Below, in pieces: positions 42,411-52,591 of a stretch of 64,000 nt of DNA (positions are counted from its first letter, which is position 1; every line of letters starts with the position of its first letter). The notes beneath the pieces were generated by a model. It saw only the letters and a list, made by a program, of their open reading frames with translations, ran no database searches and was not told where the DNA came from. A program made the position numbers and the translations under genes. Location: assembly GCA_910587355.1 (NCBI GenBank), contig CAJUKF010000004.1, positions 1-64,000 on the forward strand, read 5' to 3'. The DNA comes from an uncultured Muribaculaceae bacterium (GTDB taxonomy: Bacteria > Bacteroidota > Bacteroidia > Bacteroidales > Muribaculaceae).

Positions 42411-43571
42411 TTATCGGCCGACTATTTTGCGTACTTGTCCGACAATCAGCTTGTCGCTGTCGTGTAAGGCGAGTTTCGATATGTTTTCGGATAGAAGCTG
42501 CAGTGTGTCCGGATTCTCGACAATGGTCTGTATGTCGGTCCAAAGCCGTTCGGCGGCATCTGCATCCAGCACCATATCGGCGGCTCCGCGGTCGGCGAGG
42601 GCTTCGGCGTTGTGCCGCTGATGGTCTTCGGCCACATTGGGCGACGGTACGAGTATCGACGGCTTGCCCAGCAGCTCGAGCTCGCTGATGGTGCCGGCTC
42701 CGGCGCGTGCCACAACCAAATCGGCTGCACGGTAGGCTACGGCCATATCGCTCACAAAGTCGGTGAGTATGACGTTTTCCGGCAATTGGTCTCCTACGGC
42801 TTCCCGACAACGGTCTATGTGCGCGCCGCCGCACTGCCAGAGTATCTGGAAGTCGACTTTTGCAGCACTGCCGTCGGCGATGACCTTGAGCATTACGTTA
42901 TTGAGAGTGCCCGCTCCCAGACTGCCTCCCGTAACAAGCACAAGCGCTTTGTCGGGCTTGAATCCGAGTTTTTCTTTCGCCTCGCTCTGCGACACACCGG
43001 GCTCGAGAATGGCTTTACGCACGGGGTTGCCCGTCATTACTATCCGGTCGGAGGGGAAGAAGCGCTCCATGCCGGGATATGCGACGCATATCGCCTTGGC
43101 CTTGGCGGCAAGCAGTTTGTTTGTGACGCCTGCATAGGAATTCTGCTCCTGCAGCAGGGTGGGTACTCCGGCGCGCTGGGCTGTTTTCAGGGTAGGGCCG
43201 CTTGCATAACCGCCTACGCCGATTGCGATGTCGGGCTTGAAAGTACGTACGACACGGCGTGCGAGCCGCAGGCTTTTCCACAGCTTCAGGAGCACCCCGA
43301 AATTGCGCCACAGATGCTTGCGGTCGAATCCGGCCACCGGAAGACCGATGATTTCATAGCCTGCGTCGGGTACGCGTTTCATCTCCATGCGGTTTTCCGC
43401 GCCGACAAAGAGTATTTCTGTGCCGGGCATCTCTCGTTCTATGGCATTGGCGATTGATAGCGCCGGAAATATGTGTCCGCCAGTGCCGCCTCCGCTGATG
43501 AGAACACGCAGCGGACGTGTCTCGCCGCATGCGTCTGTACGCGGTGCCGGGTTCTGTCTGTTGTCAGTCAT
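42411..43571 (-). CDS. murG: UDP-GlcNAc:lipid I transferase MurG
   Basis: This 386-residue GT28 enzyme makes lipid II on the inner membrane face. It has ISGGGTGGHIFPALSIA, the LLQEQNSYAGVTNKLLA acceptor-side segment and the donor-domain block VVARAGAGTISELELLGKPSILVP. The ATG at 43571 overlaps ftsW by eight bases and precedes an unconserved 20-residue lead; an in-frame ATG at 43589 is possible. Confidence 0.96.
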   Translation of the reverse strand: MTDNRQNPAPRTDACGETRPLRVLISGGGTGGHIFPALSIANAIEREMPGTEILFVGAENRMEMKRVPDAGYEIIGLPVAGFDRKHLWRNFGVLLKLWKSLRLARRVVRTFKPDIAIGVGGYASGPTLKTAQRAGVPTLLQEQNSYAGVTNKLLAAKAKAICVAYPGMERFFPSDRIVMTGNPVRKAILEPGVSQSEAKEKLGFKPDKALVLVTGGSLGAGTLNNVMLKVIADGSAAKVDFQILWQCGGAHIDRCREAVGDQLPENVILTDFVSDMAVAYRAADLVVARAGAGTISELELLGKPSILVPSPNVAEDHQRHNAEALADRGAADMVLDADAAERLWTDIQTIVENPDTLQLLSENISKLALHDSDKLIVGQVRKIVGR

Positions 43572-44937
43572 TTGATGATGTGTTTTCATTTTGAACGCTT
43601 GAACTGAGCATCGGGTTTTCCGCACGTGCGTCTTCAGGCAGACTTTCTGTCTCTTTGCGCTGGTCAGCCTTGGTGTCGGTGATGCGCACGGCGTGGCGTG
43701 CGGCGCTGAGCATCACGCCGAATGCCAGAGATGTGGCCCATACTGAGATGCCGCCTTTCGAAATCAGAGGAAGCGGCTGTCCCGATACGGGGAATACGCC
43801 CGAGACAATCGCCATGTGGTACAGTGCCTGAAATACTATGACGAAAGCGCATCCCATGACGAGCATGCCCGGCATCGTCTGCTTGAAGCGTGTGGTAAGT
43901 TTGGCGCTGCGGCCGAGAATCCACATGTAGCACGTGAGGATAATCAGGCCCACGAAGAGCCCCAGTTCCTCAATGATTATGGCGAATATATAATCCGAGA
44001 AGGCAAGCGGCAGACGGGCGTTTTCGCGCGACTGGCCGATGCCTACGCCCCACAGGCCGCCGTGGGCCTGAGCGATATAGCTCAGCTGTTCCTGCTGGTG
44101 CTTCACCGAGAACGGCTCAAGTTCTTTGTTCGGGCGGAAGTGGTGCAGGAAGCGTTCGCGCCACACATTGCCTCGGCCGTCGGCACGCCCCTCGATTGTC
44201 TCTTTGTTGAGTTCGAGCACTCGCTCCTGCTGCGGCGTGAGCTTAACGTCGTGCTTTATGGCAGTCTTGAGGCCAATGGCAATCACGCCGGCGACAGCGC
44301 ACACGGCGAGTACCAGCATGAATTTTTTCATGCTCATGCCGCCGATGAGCATCATGGACAGGGAAATGGCCACAACGACTATCGTATTCGACAGGCCCTG
44401 GCTGAACAGCAGCAGAGCGCATATGCCCATGAAGCCCACGCACATCACGGTGCCGCGTGTGGTTATGTCGCGGCGGTCCTTTACGCGGTTTTTCGCCAGA
44501 ATCCATGCCATGCCGAGGGCTGCGCCGAGTTTCATGAACTCGGACGGCAGAAACTGTATGCCGCCGATTGTTATGGCTCGCATTGCGCCGTTGACCTCAG
44601 TGCCGACAACGCGCACCGCGAGCATCGCTATGAGACACAGCGCCACGAAATAAGGTATGGCGTTGAAAATCTTGCGGTAATGTATCATTTGCAGTATGAG
44701 CATGAATACGAGGCCGGAGGCCAGGAACATGCCGTGACGCAGAACGGGACGGAAGATGCTGCCGTCGCTCACTTCCTGTATGGAGGCGGAGAAGAGTTCG
44801 ATGACGGCGACGATGACGAGCAGTATGTAGGTGCCCCAGAGGTGGTGGTCGGTGCGTACTTTGCGCGCCGGTACGGCCGCTGCGTCGGCAGCGGGATTCT
44901 CAACGGATTCCTGAGAGAGGGAGAGTGTTTCGTCCAT
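43564..44937 (-). CDS. ftsW: Cell division lipid II polymerase FtsW
   Basis: This 457-residue SEDS-family membrane glycosyltransferase has about ten hydrophobic helices. The conserved catalytic-loop Asp region is not quotable with certainty, but QFLPSEFMKL, QEQLSYIAQAHGGLWGVGIGQS and LPLISKGGIS are diagnostic. A cytoplasmic N-terminal lead of about 35 residues and a Ser/Glu-rich tail flank the core. It pairs with the transpeptidase encoded upstream (ftsI) in septal peptidoglycan synthesis. It lies 12 bases after murD. Confidence 0.95.
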   Translation of the reverse strand: MDETLSLSQESVENPAADAAAVPARKVRTDHHLWGTYILLVIVAVIELFSASIQEVSDGSIFRPVLRHGMFLASGLVFMLILQMIHYRKIFNAIPYFVALCLIAMLAVRVVGTEVNGAMRAITIGGIQFLPSEFMKLGAALGMAWILAKNRVKDRRDITTRGTVMCVGFMGICALLLFSQGLSNTIVVVAISLSMMLIGGMSMKKFMLVLAVCAVAGVIAIGLKTAIKHDVKLTPQQERVLELNKETIEGRADGRGNVWRERFLHHFRPNKELEPFSVKHQQEQLSYIAQAHGGLWGVGIGQSRENARLPLAFSDYIFAIIIEELGLFVGLIILTCYMWILGRSAKLTTRFKQTMPGMLVMGCAFVIVFQALYHMAIVSGVFPVSGQPLPLISKGGISVWATSLAFGVMLSAARHAVRITDTKADQRKETESLPEDARAENPMLSSSVQNENTSSND

Positions 44938-44949
44938 AGGGAGTGAAGG

Positions 44950-46323
44950 TTAATTGTCAGAATTCTTGAGGGCGCGTACTGCGTCCTTGAACTGTGTGCC
45001 GCGGTCTTCGTAGCTCCTGAAGAGGTCGAACGACGCGCAGCAGGGCGAGAGAAGCACGGTGTCGCCCGGACGTGCGAACTTGCGGCAGGCTTCAATTGCA
45101 TCGGCGAGCGAGTGGGTGTCGGCCATCTGTGCCATGTGAGGGCCGAAGAACTCCATGATTTTGGCGTTGTCCTTGCCCATGGCCACTATAGCCGTCACTT
45201 TTTCTTTTACGAGCGGCAGAATTTCGCTGTAGTCGTTGCCCTTGTCCTTGCCGCCGAGTATCAGCACGGTGGGTGTGGTCATCGATTCGAGGGCATAGTA
45301 GCACGAATTCACATTGGTTGCCTTGGAGTCGTTGAGCCAGCGCACGCCGTCGAGGTCACGGACAAATTCAAGACGGTGTTCCACGCCGCTGAAGTCGGAA
45401 AGGGCTTCGCGGATTGCGTCTTTTGTCACGCAGCATACACAGGCCGAGAGGCCGGCGGCCATGGAGTTGAACACGTTGTGCAGGCCGTTGAGGGCCAAAT
45501 CGGCACGAGGCATCGACATGCATGTGCCGGGAGTGTTGAAAATCAGGTCGTTCTCGGCATCGATATACGCGTCGGAGCCTTCCTCCTGATGCTCGGAGAA
45601 GGGGAGCATACGGGCCTCGGTGGCGATGCTCTGCAGCTGTTTCGTAATCACGGGGTCATCTTTCCAGAAGATGAACGTGTCGGTGGATGTCATGTTCTGC
45701 AGGATACGGAATTTTGCGTTCACATAATTCTGCATCTTGTAGCCGTAGCGGTCGAGGTGGTCGGGAGTTATGTTGAGCATCACGGCGATATTAGCCTTGA
45801 AGTCGTACATGTTGTCGAGCTGAAATGAACTGAGTTCTACCACATACACCTTGTGGGGCTCGCGCGCCACCTGATAGGCGAGGCTGCGGCCTATGTTGCC
45901 GGCGAGCGATGCGTCGATTCCGGCATGGGTGAGTATGTGATGTATGAGCATCGTCGTGGTAGTCTTGCCGTTTGAACCGGTGATACATACCATTTTTGCG
46001 TCGGTGTAGCGTCCGGCGAGCTCTATTTCGCTGATTATAGGAATGTTTTTCTCGCGTGCCGCCTTAATCACGGGCGCGTCGAGCGGTATGCCGGGACTTT
46101 TTACAATCTCGTCGGCGCTGAGAATTTTGTCGAGGCTATGATGCCCTTCTTCGAAGGCTATGCCCTCGGCAGTCAGTTTCTCGCTGTATTTCGGTGCTAT
46201 GGCGCCGCAGTCGCTCAGGAAAACATCCATACCTTTGTCTTTGGCGAGGACCGCTGCGCCGTAGCCGCTTTCGCCGGCTCCGAGTACTACTATACGGCGA
46301 CGTGTCTGCTGATTGTTATTCAT
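44950..46323 (-). CDS. murD: UDP-N-acetylmuramoylalanine-D-glutamate ligase
   Basis: This 457-residue ligase adds D-Glu. It has the N-terminal Rossmann segment VLGAGESGYGAAVLAKDKG, the ATP loop ITGSNGKTTTTMLIHHIL, ELSSFQLDN and LNDSKATNVNS. These are all in canonical order. It is 30 bases after mraY in the dcw cluster. Confidence 0.97.
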   Translation of the reverse strand: MNNNQQTRRRIVVLGAGESGYGAAVLAKDKGMDVFLSDCGAIAPKYSEKLTAEGIAFEEGHHSLDKILSADEIVKSPGIPLDAPVIKAAREKNIPIISEIELAGRYTDAKMVCITGSNGKTTTTMLIHHILTHAGIDASLAGNIGRSLAYQVAREPHKVYVVELSSFQLDNMYDFKANIAVMLNITPDHLDRYGYKMQNYVNAKFRILQNMTSTDTFIFWKDDPVITKQLQSIATEARMLPFSEHQEEGSDAYIDAENDLIFNTPGTCMSMPRADLALNGLHNVFNSMAAGLSACVCCVTKDAIREALSDFSGVEHRLEFVRDLDGVRWLNDSKATNVNSCYYALESMTTPTVLILGGKDKGNDYSEILPLVKEKVTAIVAMGKDNAKIMEFFGPHMAQMADTHSLADAIEACRKFARPGDTVLLSPCCASFDLFRSYEDRGTQFKDAVRALKNSDN

Positions 46324-46353
46324 ATTATATATACCGGTTGAGAATCTGAAATC

Positions 46354-47601
46354 TTAGCGAATTTTGAGAGTTACGAAAGTGACGGCTGCAAGAATAATGC
46401 CGATAATCCAGAAACGTGTCACTATTTTCTGTTCGGCAATGGCACGCACAGGCCGCTGTATGATTGCCTGCACGGTGCCTGCGTCCTTCTGGAAGTGGTG
46501 GTGCAGGGGAGTCATCTTGAAGATGCGTTTGCCGCCCGTGCGCTTGAAATACGCCACCTGAAGAATCACCGACAAATCCTCTATATAAAAGAGTGCGCAG
46601 AGTATGGGCAGCAGCAGCTCCTTGCGGATGAGAATCGCGAACACGGCAATCACGCCGCCGAGCATCAGCGAGCCTGTGTCGCCCATGAATACCTGAGCCG
46701 GTGAGGCATTGTACCACAGGAAGCCGATGAGCGCGCCTATGAAAGCCGCCATATATACCACCAGTTCCTCGCTGCCGGGCACATACATTATATTAAGATA
46801 TGAAGAATATATGATGTTGCCCCCCAGGTATGCCATTACCGCGAGCGCTACACCGGCTATTGCCGACAGACCGGCTGTCATGCCGTCGAGGCCGTCGTTG
46901 AGGTTGGCGCCGTTGCTCGTCGCCGTAACGAGGAAAATAACTATGAGGAAAAATACAATCCATCCACCGGCTTCGGCATGTGAGCCTAAGAAAGCCGTGA
47001 GCCATGCGTAGTTGAAGTTATTGTTTTTTACAAAGGGTATTGTGGTCTGGGGCGATTTGACCGATTCCGACTCATATACTACATCCTCCACCCGGTTTGT
47101 CTCGACGCTGATGATTTCGTTGTTCTCCACAATTCCCATGCCCGGGCTCGCGTACATCGTCACGGCTATGACGAGAGCGAGCAGCACTTGACCGATGATT
47201 TTGTACTTGCCTTTCATGCCGTCTTTATTGTGCTTGTGGAGCTTGAGATAGTCATCGGTGAGGCCCAGAAGACCAAGCCATACGGTGGAGAGAAGCATCA
47301 GCAGCATGTAGATGTTGCTGAGGTTGCCCACCAGCAGGCATGGTACGAGAATGGCGGCGATGATGATGACTCCGCCCATTGTGGGTGTGCCTTTTTTCTT
47401 GAGCTGGCCTTCGAGGTCGAGGTCGCGGATAATTTCTCCGATTTGCCTTTTTTGAAGACGGTTGATGATGCTGCGGCCTACGAAGATGGCCATGAGCAGG
47501 GCGAGCACAAAGGCCGCGCCTGACCTGAATGTGATGTATGTCATCAGGCGTGTGCCGGGCAGCGCCGTGTCTTGCAGCAGTGTTGATAGATAGTATAGCA
47601 T
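46354..47601 (-). CDS. mraY: Phospho-MurNAc-pentapeptide transferase MraY
   Basis: This 415-residue membrane enzyme makes lipid I from UDP-MurNAc-pentapeptide and undecaprenyl phosphate. Motifs include KKGTPTMGGVIII, LTDDYLKL with the paired Asp, NLNDGLDGMTAG and the HHHFQKDAG segment. An extra segment of about 50 residues (about 150-205, with VENNEIISVETNRVEDVVY) lies between transmembrane helices. It explains why the protein is longer than the usual 360 residues and is typical of Bacteroidetes. The gene is 25 bases after murE. Confidence 0.97.
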   Translation of the reverse strand: MLYYLSTLLQDTALPGTRLMTYITFRSGAAFVLALLMAIFVGRSIINRLQKRQIGEIIRDLDLEGQLKKKGTPTMGGVIIIAAILVPCLLVGNLSNIYMLLMLLSTVWLGLLGLTDDYLKLHKHNKDGMKGKYKIIGQVLLALVIAVTMYASPGMGIVENNEIISVETNRVEDVVYESESVKSPQTTIPFVKNNNFNYAWLTAFLGSHAEAGGWIVFFLIVIFLVTATSNGANLNDGLDGMTAGLSAIAGVALAVMAYLGGNIIYSSYLNIMYVPGSEELVVYMAAFIGALIGFLWYNASPAQVFMGDTGSLMLGGVIAVFAILIRKELLLPILCALFYIEDLSVILQVAYFKRTGGKRIFKMTPLHHHFQKDAGTVQAIIQRPVRAIAEQKIVTRFWIIGIILAAVTFVTLKIR

Positions 47602-47626
47602 CTGTCGTTAATTAGCGTGAGTGGGT

Positions 47627-49108
47627 TTAGTCAAGGCCCAAAGCCTTGCGGACTTCTTCGCGGTCGTCGAAATGGAATACCTCGGCACCGATTGTCTGAG
47701 TGGTTTCATGCCCTTTGCCTGCGATGAGAATCACGTCGCCGGGATTGGCAGCGGCTACGGCCCGGCGGATGGCCTCGCGCCGGTCGACCACAGTCTCTGT
47801 ACGTTCTTTTTCATCCGGCGTGAGGCCTGCCTGCATGTCGGCGAGTATGTCTTCGGGACATTCCGAACGCGGATTGTCCGATGTAAGAATCAGCAAATCG
47901 GAGAGTCCTGCGGCCGCATGTGCCATTTGCGGACGTTTGCCTTTGTCGCGGTCGCCGCCTGCGCCGCATACGGTGATTATACGTGCGTCCTGTCCGACTT
48001 CGCGTAATGTTTCGAGTACATTGACCAGTGCGTCGGGAGTATGGGCATAGTCGACTATGGCAGTGATGCCGTTTGCCGACCGGAAGGGCTGGAAGCGGCC
48101 TGCCACGGGAGTGAGGCGGCTCATGAGCACGTCGAGCTCATCCTGCGGAACGCTTAAGAGCGACGCCGCGCCATAAACGGCGGCGAGGTTGGAAGCGTTG
48201 AAGCGGCCTACGAACATGGTTTCCACCGGATGACCGTTGAATTCGAGCAGCATGCCGTCCAGACGGTCTTCGACAACCCGTACGGTGTAATCGGCCAGCG
48301 AACGGACTGAGTAAGTCGCACGTCGCTGTGCCGGCGTATTCTGCAGCATCACCTCGCCGTTGCGGTCGTCGATGTTTGTCAGGGCGAAGGCTTCCGGAGG
48401 CAACATGTCGAAGAACGACTTTTTGGCCCGGAGGTAATTGTCGAAAGTTTTGTGATAGTCGAGGTGGTCGCGTGTTATGTTGGTGAAAATGCCTCCGGCG
48501 AAGGTAAGGCCTGATATGCGGTGCTGGTCGGCGGCATGACTGCTCACCTCCATGGCTGCGAAAGTGCAGCCGGCATCGACCATGCGTCGCAGCAGGCTGT
48601 TGAGCATCACCGGGTCGGGGGTGGTATGTTCGGCAGGAACAGCCTCGTCGACAACGATATTTGCTACGGTGGAAATCAGTCCGGCCTTAAGACCGCGCAT
48701 GCGAGCCATTTCGTAGAGCAGGGTGGCGGTGGTCGTCTTTCCGTTTGTGCCTGTGACGCCCACGAGAGTGAGCGCTTCCGAGGGGTCGCCGAAAAAACGG
48801 GATGCGAGGCGTCCGAGGGCGTCGCGGCTGTCGGTCACGCATACGCCGAGCACTCTCTGGGGCAGTCCGTCGGGCAGTTCTTCAGCTACAATTACGCTTG
48901 CACCGGCTTCAATAGCCTTGGGTATGAATTTATGTCCGTCGACTGCGACGCCGCGCACGGCTACGAAAAGCGAGCCTGCGCCGACTGCACGCGAGTCGGC
49001 CGTGACTGCGGAGATGACGGTGTCGGGAGGCAGGGCGCCCCGGAGCTCGCGTATGTCGATTGCGTCGAGCAGTGCGTCGAGGCTGGTGTTATATTGAGTG
49101 GTATTCAT
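47627..49108 (-). CDS. murE: UDP-MurNAc-tripeptide synthetase MurE (meso-diaminopimelate type)
   Basis: This 493-residue ligase adds the third stem-peptide residue. It has VTGTNGKTTTATLLYEM and the EVSSHAADQHRISG carbamylated-site region. The amino-acid-selecting DNPRSE motif (near residue 410) is the form that binds meso-diaminopimelate rather than lysine. It starts one base after the ftsI stop, so the two are translationally linked. Confidence 0.97.
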   Translation of the reverse strand: MNTTQYNTSLDALLDAIDIRELRGALPPDTVISAVTADSRAVGAGSLFVAVRGVAVDGHKFIPKAIEAGASVIVAEELPDGLPQRVLGVCVTDSRDALGRLASRFFGDPSEALTLVGVTGTNGKTTTATLLYEMARMRGLKAGLISTVANIVVDEAVPAEHTTPDPVMLNSLLRRMVDAGCTFAAMEVSSHAADQHRISGLTFAGGIFTNITRDHLDYHKTFDNYLRAKKSFFDMLPPEAFALTNIDDRNGEVMLQNTPAQRRATYSVRSLADYTVRVVEDRLDGMLLEFNGHPVETMFVGRFNASNLAAVYGAASLLSVPQDELDVLMSRLTPVAGRFQPFRSANGITAIVDYAHTPDALVNVLETLREVGQDARIITVCGAGGDRDKGKRPQMAHAAAGLSDLLILTSDNPRSECPEDILADMQAGLTPDEKERTETVVDRREAIRRAVAAANPGDVILIAGKGHETTQTIGAEVFHFDDREEVRKALGLD

Positions 49109-49109
49109 A

Positions 49110-51302
49110 TCAGTTAGAACGTAATGAGAGGGTTACACGTGAACCGGGCCCGGCTGTCGTGCCTGCTTCGGGCGTCTGTTCGTATACATATCCCACTCCC
49201 TTGAACGACACGGCATATCCGGCAGCCTCAAGGGTGGCGAGGGCCTCGCGGAGGCTGACGCCTTTCACGTCGGGGATTGTGGATTCGGCGCGGGTTGACG
49301 AGGGATGGCGTATGGCCCGGGCTTTCTCCATGCCAAGACTCGAGCAGAGCACATTGTTGCGGGCTGTGTTGAACGACGAATACAGTGTGGGGGTGTGACG
49401 CGCACCCGAAGCCGCAGTTAGGGTGGAGTCGGGTCCGAGCATGCCGCGGGCATGCATCTTCAGGGCCACGTTCTTGAGCACTGTGCCCGAGGAGACCGCC
49501 GGTCCGCGATAAGGCACCTTGGGGTCGCTGATTACGACTATGCAGGTGTATTTGGGATTCTCATAGGGAAAGAAACCGCAGAATGTCACGCGGTAGTGGC
49601 CTTCGAGATATCCGCCTTTGAAAGGCGGCAAATCGAGTTTCTTGCCGTTTTTGTCAAAGCGGGGGCGTTTGTCTTCAAGCGCTATTTTGACGGTACCTGT
49701 CTTGCCGGCTATTTCCACCACATTGCTCTTGAGCAGTTTGGCCGTTCCGCCCTGTTCCCATACCACACCGCGCATCATGCGGCGCAGTATGGCGGCGTTC
49801 TCCGACGACATCATGCGCTCGCGCACATAGCTCACGGGAATCACCGAATCGAGTCCTTCGGGTGAACGGAGGCCTTTTACGAGCCTGGGGCGCACGAAGC
49901 GTCCGTCGTTGGCCACGGCGTTATAGAAAGCGCATGTGTAGAGCGGCGGAATCATTGTCGAGTAGCCGAATACCTGACGCGAAAGGTCGAGTTTGCCGCC
50001 GGCGTTGTTTTTCACCCGTGGAATGAACGGCGGTATCTCGCGCGCTATGCCGGTGTTGAGGCGGTCGAAGAATCCGAGTTCGGCCAAATCCTCGCGGAAC
50101 TGTGCCGGGTTGTGGTCGTAGTGCGGCATCGACATCTTGACCATGCCGATGTTCGACGAGTATTCGATAAACTTCTCTATCGGCAGCGAGGCCGGTGAAT
50201 GCGTGTCGGAAATGGGACGCTTGCCCAGATAGGCGAAACTACGCCCTATGGGATAAGTGCGGGTGATGGGTTTGGCAAAACCCTTTTCGAGCGCCACGGC
50301 CATAGTCATCACTTTCATTACCGAACCGGGCTCGTAGCGCTGCACCGAACGGTTGAGGGCTTCGATGTAGCGCGGAGTCGCCGAGGTAGAGTCGCGCTCA
50401 AGGTTCGACATGGCCTTTATGTCGCCGGTCTGCACCTCCATGAGAATGGCTGAACCCCAGTCGGCCTTTGCGTTGACCAGCATCTGTCCGAGTTCTCCTT
50501 CGAGTATGTCCTGCATGGTGATGTCAATCGTGGTGAGCACGTCGTAGCCGTCCTGCGGTGGAATGTCGACCACATATTTTGTGCCGCGGTTGCTCACGGC
50601 ACGCCGCTCCACGCCCGGCACGCCGAAGAGCAGAGTGTCGAGGGCGCATTCGAGTCCCGAACGTCCGTGAACCTCGGGGTCGGTGTCGGTCACGCCCACA
50701 CGGCCTATGCTCAGGCGCGCCATGCTGCCGAAAGGATAGTCGCGTTTGATTATAGGGTCGGCTTTGAGGCCCGATTTGTTCGACGAGGTGTATTTGCGGT
50801 AGAAAGGCCACGATTTTATGCGCCTCAGCAGTTCGTCGGGTGCTCCTTTGGCAATGACGAAATTGCGGGTGCGTTCCGATTTCGGTTTTTCGAGCTGCTT
50901 CTGAAATTTTGCCATCCATTCTCTGGAGGTGTATTTGGGGCAGTATTTGGCAAGCGAATCGACAATCATGGGCAGGGTGTCGACGAACTCCGCGATTCTG
51001 AAACCGTCGGTGCGCAAATCGAGCATTATGTTCGTGTAGTACAGATTGGTAGCGAGAATCGACCCGTCGGCGGCAAGAATCTCACCTCGGGCCGAGGGAA
51101 TGGCACGCGATTTGTTGAGCGACGAAATACCCATTCTGTTCCAGTCATCCCGTTTGATTACGGTGGTGCGCACAAGCATGAATGCTATCGCAATCGCCAG
51201 CAGTGACGTGATGACAAAGATAACGCCGAAACGCGACACCACGAAGTCCTGGTCGATTTTAGTCTTTATGTCGGCTTTTTTCTTCTTTTTGGGAGCGGCC
51301 AT
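49110..51302 (-). CDS. ftsI: Septal penicillin-binding protein FtsI (PBP3) with PASTA domain
   Basis: This 730-residue class B transpeptidase has one membrane helix (about 25-44) and an N-terminal pedestal domain. The catalytic domain has Ser327-x-x-Lys330 in YEPGSVMKVM, the SxN motif at 382-384 and Lys534-Thr-Gly. A single PASTA domain closes the protein (about 670-728, IPDVKGVSLREALATLE). A basic N-terminal stretch AAPKKKKKAD precedes the helix. It cross-links septal peptidoglycan made by FtsW. PASTA domains are absent from Escherichia coli FtsI but usual in Bacteroidetes. Confidence 0.96.
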   Translation of the reverse strand: MAAPKKKKKADIKTKIDQDFVVSRFGVIFVITSLLAIAIAFMLVRTTVIKRDDWNRMGISSLNKSRAIPSARGEILAADGSILATNLYYTNIMLDLRTDGFRIAEFVDTLPMIVDSLAKYCPKYTSREWMAKFQKQLEKPKSERTRNFVIAKGAPDELLRRIKSWPFYRKYTSSNKSGLKADPIIKRDYPFGSMARLSIGRVGVTDTDPEVHGRSGLECALDTLLFGVPGVERRAVSNRGTKYVVDIPPQDGYDVLTTIDITMQDILEGELGQMLVNAKADWGSAILMEVQTGDIKAMSNLERDSTSATPRYIEALNRSVQRYEPGSVMKVMTMAVALEKGFAKPITRTYPIGRSFAYLGKRPISDTHSPASLPIEKFIEYSSNIGMVKMSMPHYDHNPAQFREDLAELGFFDRLNTGIAREIPPFIPRVKNNAGGKLDLSRQVFGYSTMIPPLYTCAFYNAVANDGRFVRPRLVKGLRSPEGLDSVIPVSYVRERMMSSENAAILRRMMRGVVWEQGGTAKLLKSNVVEIAGKTGTVKIALEDKRPRFDKNGKKLDLPPFKGGYLEGHYRVTFCGFFPYENPKYTCIVVISDPKVPYRGPAVSSGTVLKNVALKMHARGMLGPDSTLTAASGARHTPTLYSSFNTARNNVLCSSLGMEKARAIRHPSSTRAESTIPDVKGVSLREALATLEAAGYAVSFKGVGYVYEQTPEAGTTAGPGSRVTLSLRSN

Positions 51303-51314
51303 ACGGTTGGTGCG

Positions 51315-51659
51315 TTAGAATTTGGGACTGTTGTCTACTACTTCAGGACGACGGTCGGGAATCGTCAGACCCAGGTGGAGCGAATCCACGAGGTGAAGCA
51401 TGGCCGACTCGCGGGTGAGGGTCATGTAATGCGAGCGCTCTTTCTGCTTGGCCGTGCTCATCACGTTGATTTGCTTGTTAAGACTGTCGATGGTGTTCTG
51501 ACTGGTCACGCACTCGAAGCGGAGAGCGATGATTGCAAGGCACGAAAGCACCACGAATGCCGTGGGGAAGAAATGCTGCTTGAAGAACTTGCTCGACACA
51601 AGGTCGCCCTGTATGACCGTACGGCTGCCCGAGGCGATAGCGCTGATTATTTTACTCAT
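51315..51659 (-). CDS. ftsL: FtsL-like cell division protein
   Basis: This 114-residue bitopic protein has a cytoplasmic N-terminus of about 30 residues and one membrane helix (about 31-46, FPTAFVVLSCLAIIAL). A short periplasmic coiled-coil segment (NTIDSLNKQINVMSTAKQKE) follows. This is the FtsL-like form of Bacteroidetes, expected to join FtsQ and FtsB-type partners in activating FtsWI. It overlaps rsmH by eight bases and precedes ftsI by 12 bases; position and topology carry the call. Confidence 0.88.
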   Translation of the reverse strand: MSKIISAIASGSRTVIQGDLVSSKFFKQHFFPTAFVVLSCLAIIALRFECVTSQNTIDSLNKQINVMSTAKQKERSHYMTLTRESAMLHLVDSLHLGLTIPDRRPEVVDNSPKF

Positions 51660-52578
51660 TGTCGGGAGAGATTTTTACTGCAACACGCAGTTTTGCGCTG
51701 CGGCTGCGGGGATTGGATTCGATTTCAGATTCGTCGGGTACTATGGCCTTTGACGACAGCGGGCGCAGCGGCGACTCCGAGCGTCCGAAGATGTCTTTTT
51801 CCACTTCGCCATCGGTGCGGCCTGTGCGCATGAAATTCTTCACCATGCGGTCTTCGAGCGAATGGTAGGTGATTACGGCGAGTCGTCCGCCCGGACGGAG
51901 CACTCTTACAGTCTGCTCTAAAAAGGCCTCGAGGGCTTCCATTTCGCCGTTGACGGCTATGCGCAGGGACTGAAATATCTGTGCAAGCTCTTTTTTTTCA
52001 CGTGCAGGACTGACAAATTTCGATGCCACTTCGGCAAGACGGGCGGTCGTGATGATTGGGTCGGTGCTCCGTGCGGCTACGAGCGCACGGGCGAGGCGTC
52101 CGGCCTGACGGATTTCTCCGTAGATTTTGAACAGTCGGGCAAGCTCTGCTTCGTCGGCAGTGGCCACGATGTCGGCGGCGGTGCGTTTTGCAGCGGGGTT
52201 CATGCGCATGTCAAGCGGGCCGTCGGCGCGGAACGAGAATCCGCGTGAGGCGTCGTCGAAGTGATGAAACGAGACACCCAGATCGGCGAGGATGCCGTCG
52301 ACGCGGCCTGTGATGCCGAAGTAGTCGGTGTAGTTTTCCAGATATCGGAAATTGCCGTGGACGGGTGTGAATCTCTCGGAAGCCGTGACGCGGGCTATGG
52401 CCTCGCAGTCCTGGTCAATCGAGTAGAGGTGGCCTACCTCGCCGAGCGATGACACTATGGCACGCGAATGGCCGCCCCCGCCGAGGGTGGCGTCTATGTA
52501 AATGCCGCCGGGCCGCAAACCGAGCGCTTCCATTGACTGGGGCAACAAAGCCGGAATGTGATAAACTTCTTGAGCCAT
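51652..52578 (-). CDS. rsmH: 16S rRNA (cytosine1402-N4)-methyltransferase RsmH
   Basis: This 308-residue SAM-dependent enzyme (MraW) methylates C1402 in the ribosomal P site. It starts AQEVYHIPALLPQSMEAL and has the SAM loop DATLGGGGHSRAI, ADLGVSFHHFDD and the late RPGGRLAVITYHSLEDR. The ATG at 52578 matches the family start; an upstream frame would add 12 unrelated residues. It is the first gene of the dcw operon here, since no mraZ precedes it. A hairpin with a T run lies 13 bases upstream of its start. Confidence 0.96.
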   Translation of the reverse strand: MAQEVYHIPALLPQSMEALGLRPGGIYIDATLGGGGHSRAIVSSLGEVGHLYSIDQDCEAIARVTASERFTPVHGNFRYLENYTDYFGITGRVDGILADLGVSFHHFDDASRGFSFRADGPLDMRMNPAAKRTAADIVATADEAELARLFKIYGEIRQAGRLARALVAARSTDPIITTARLAEVASKFVSPAREKKELAQIFQSLRIAVNGEMEALEAFLEQTVRVLRPGGRLAVITYHSLEDRMVKNFMRTGRTDGEVEKDIFGRSESPLRPLSSKAIVPDESEIESNPRSRSAKLRVAVKISPDNE

Positions 52579-52591
52579 AAACTGTTGGACG

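Noticed and set aside
43816..44946. 376-codon plus-strand frame opposite ftsW
   Set aside because: Composition rich in His and Glu, antisense to a membrane protein gene; no start context.
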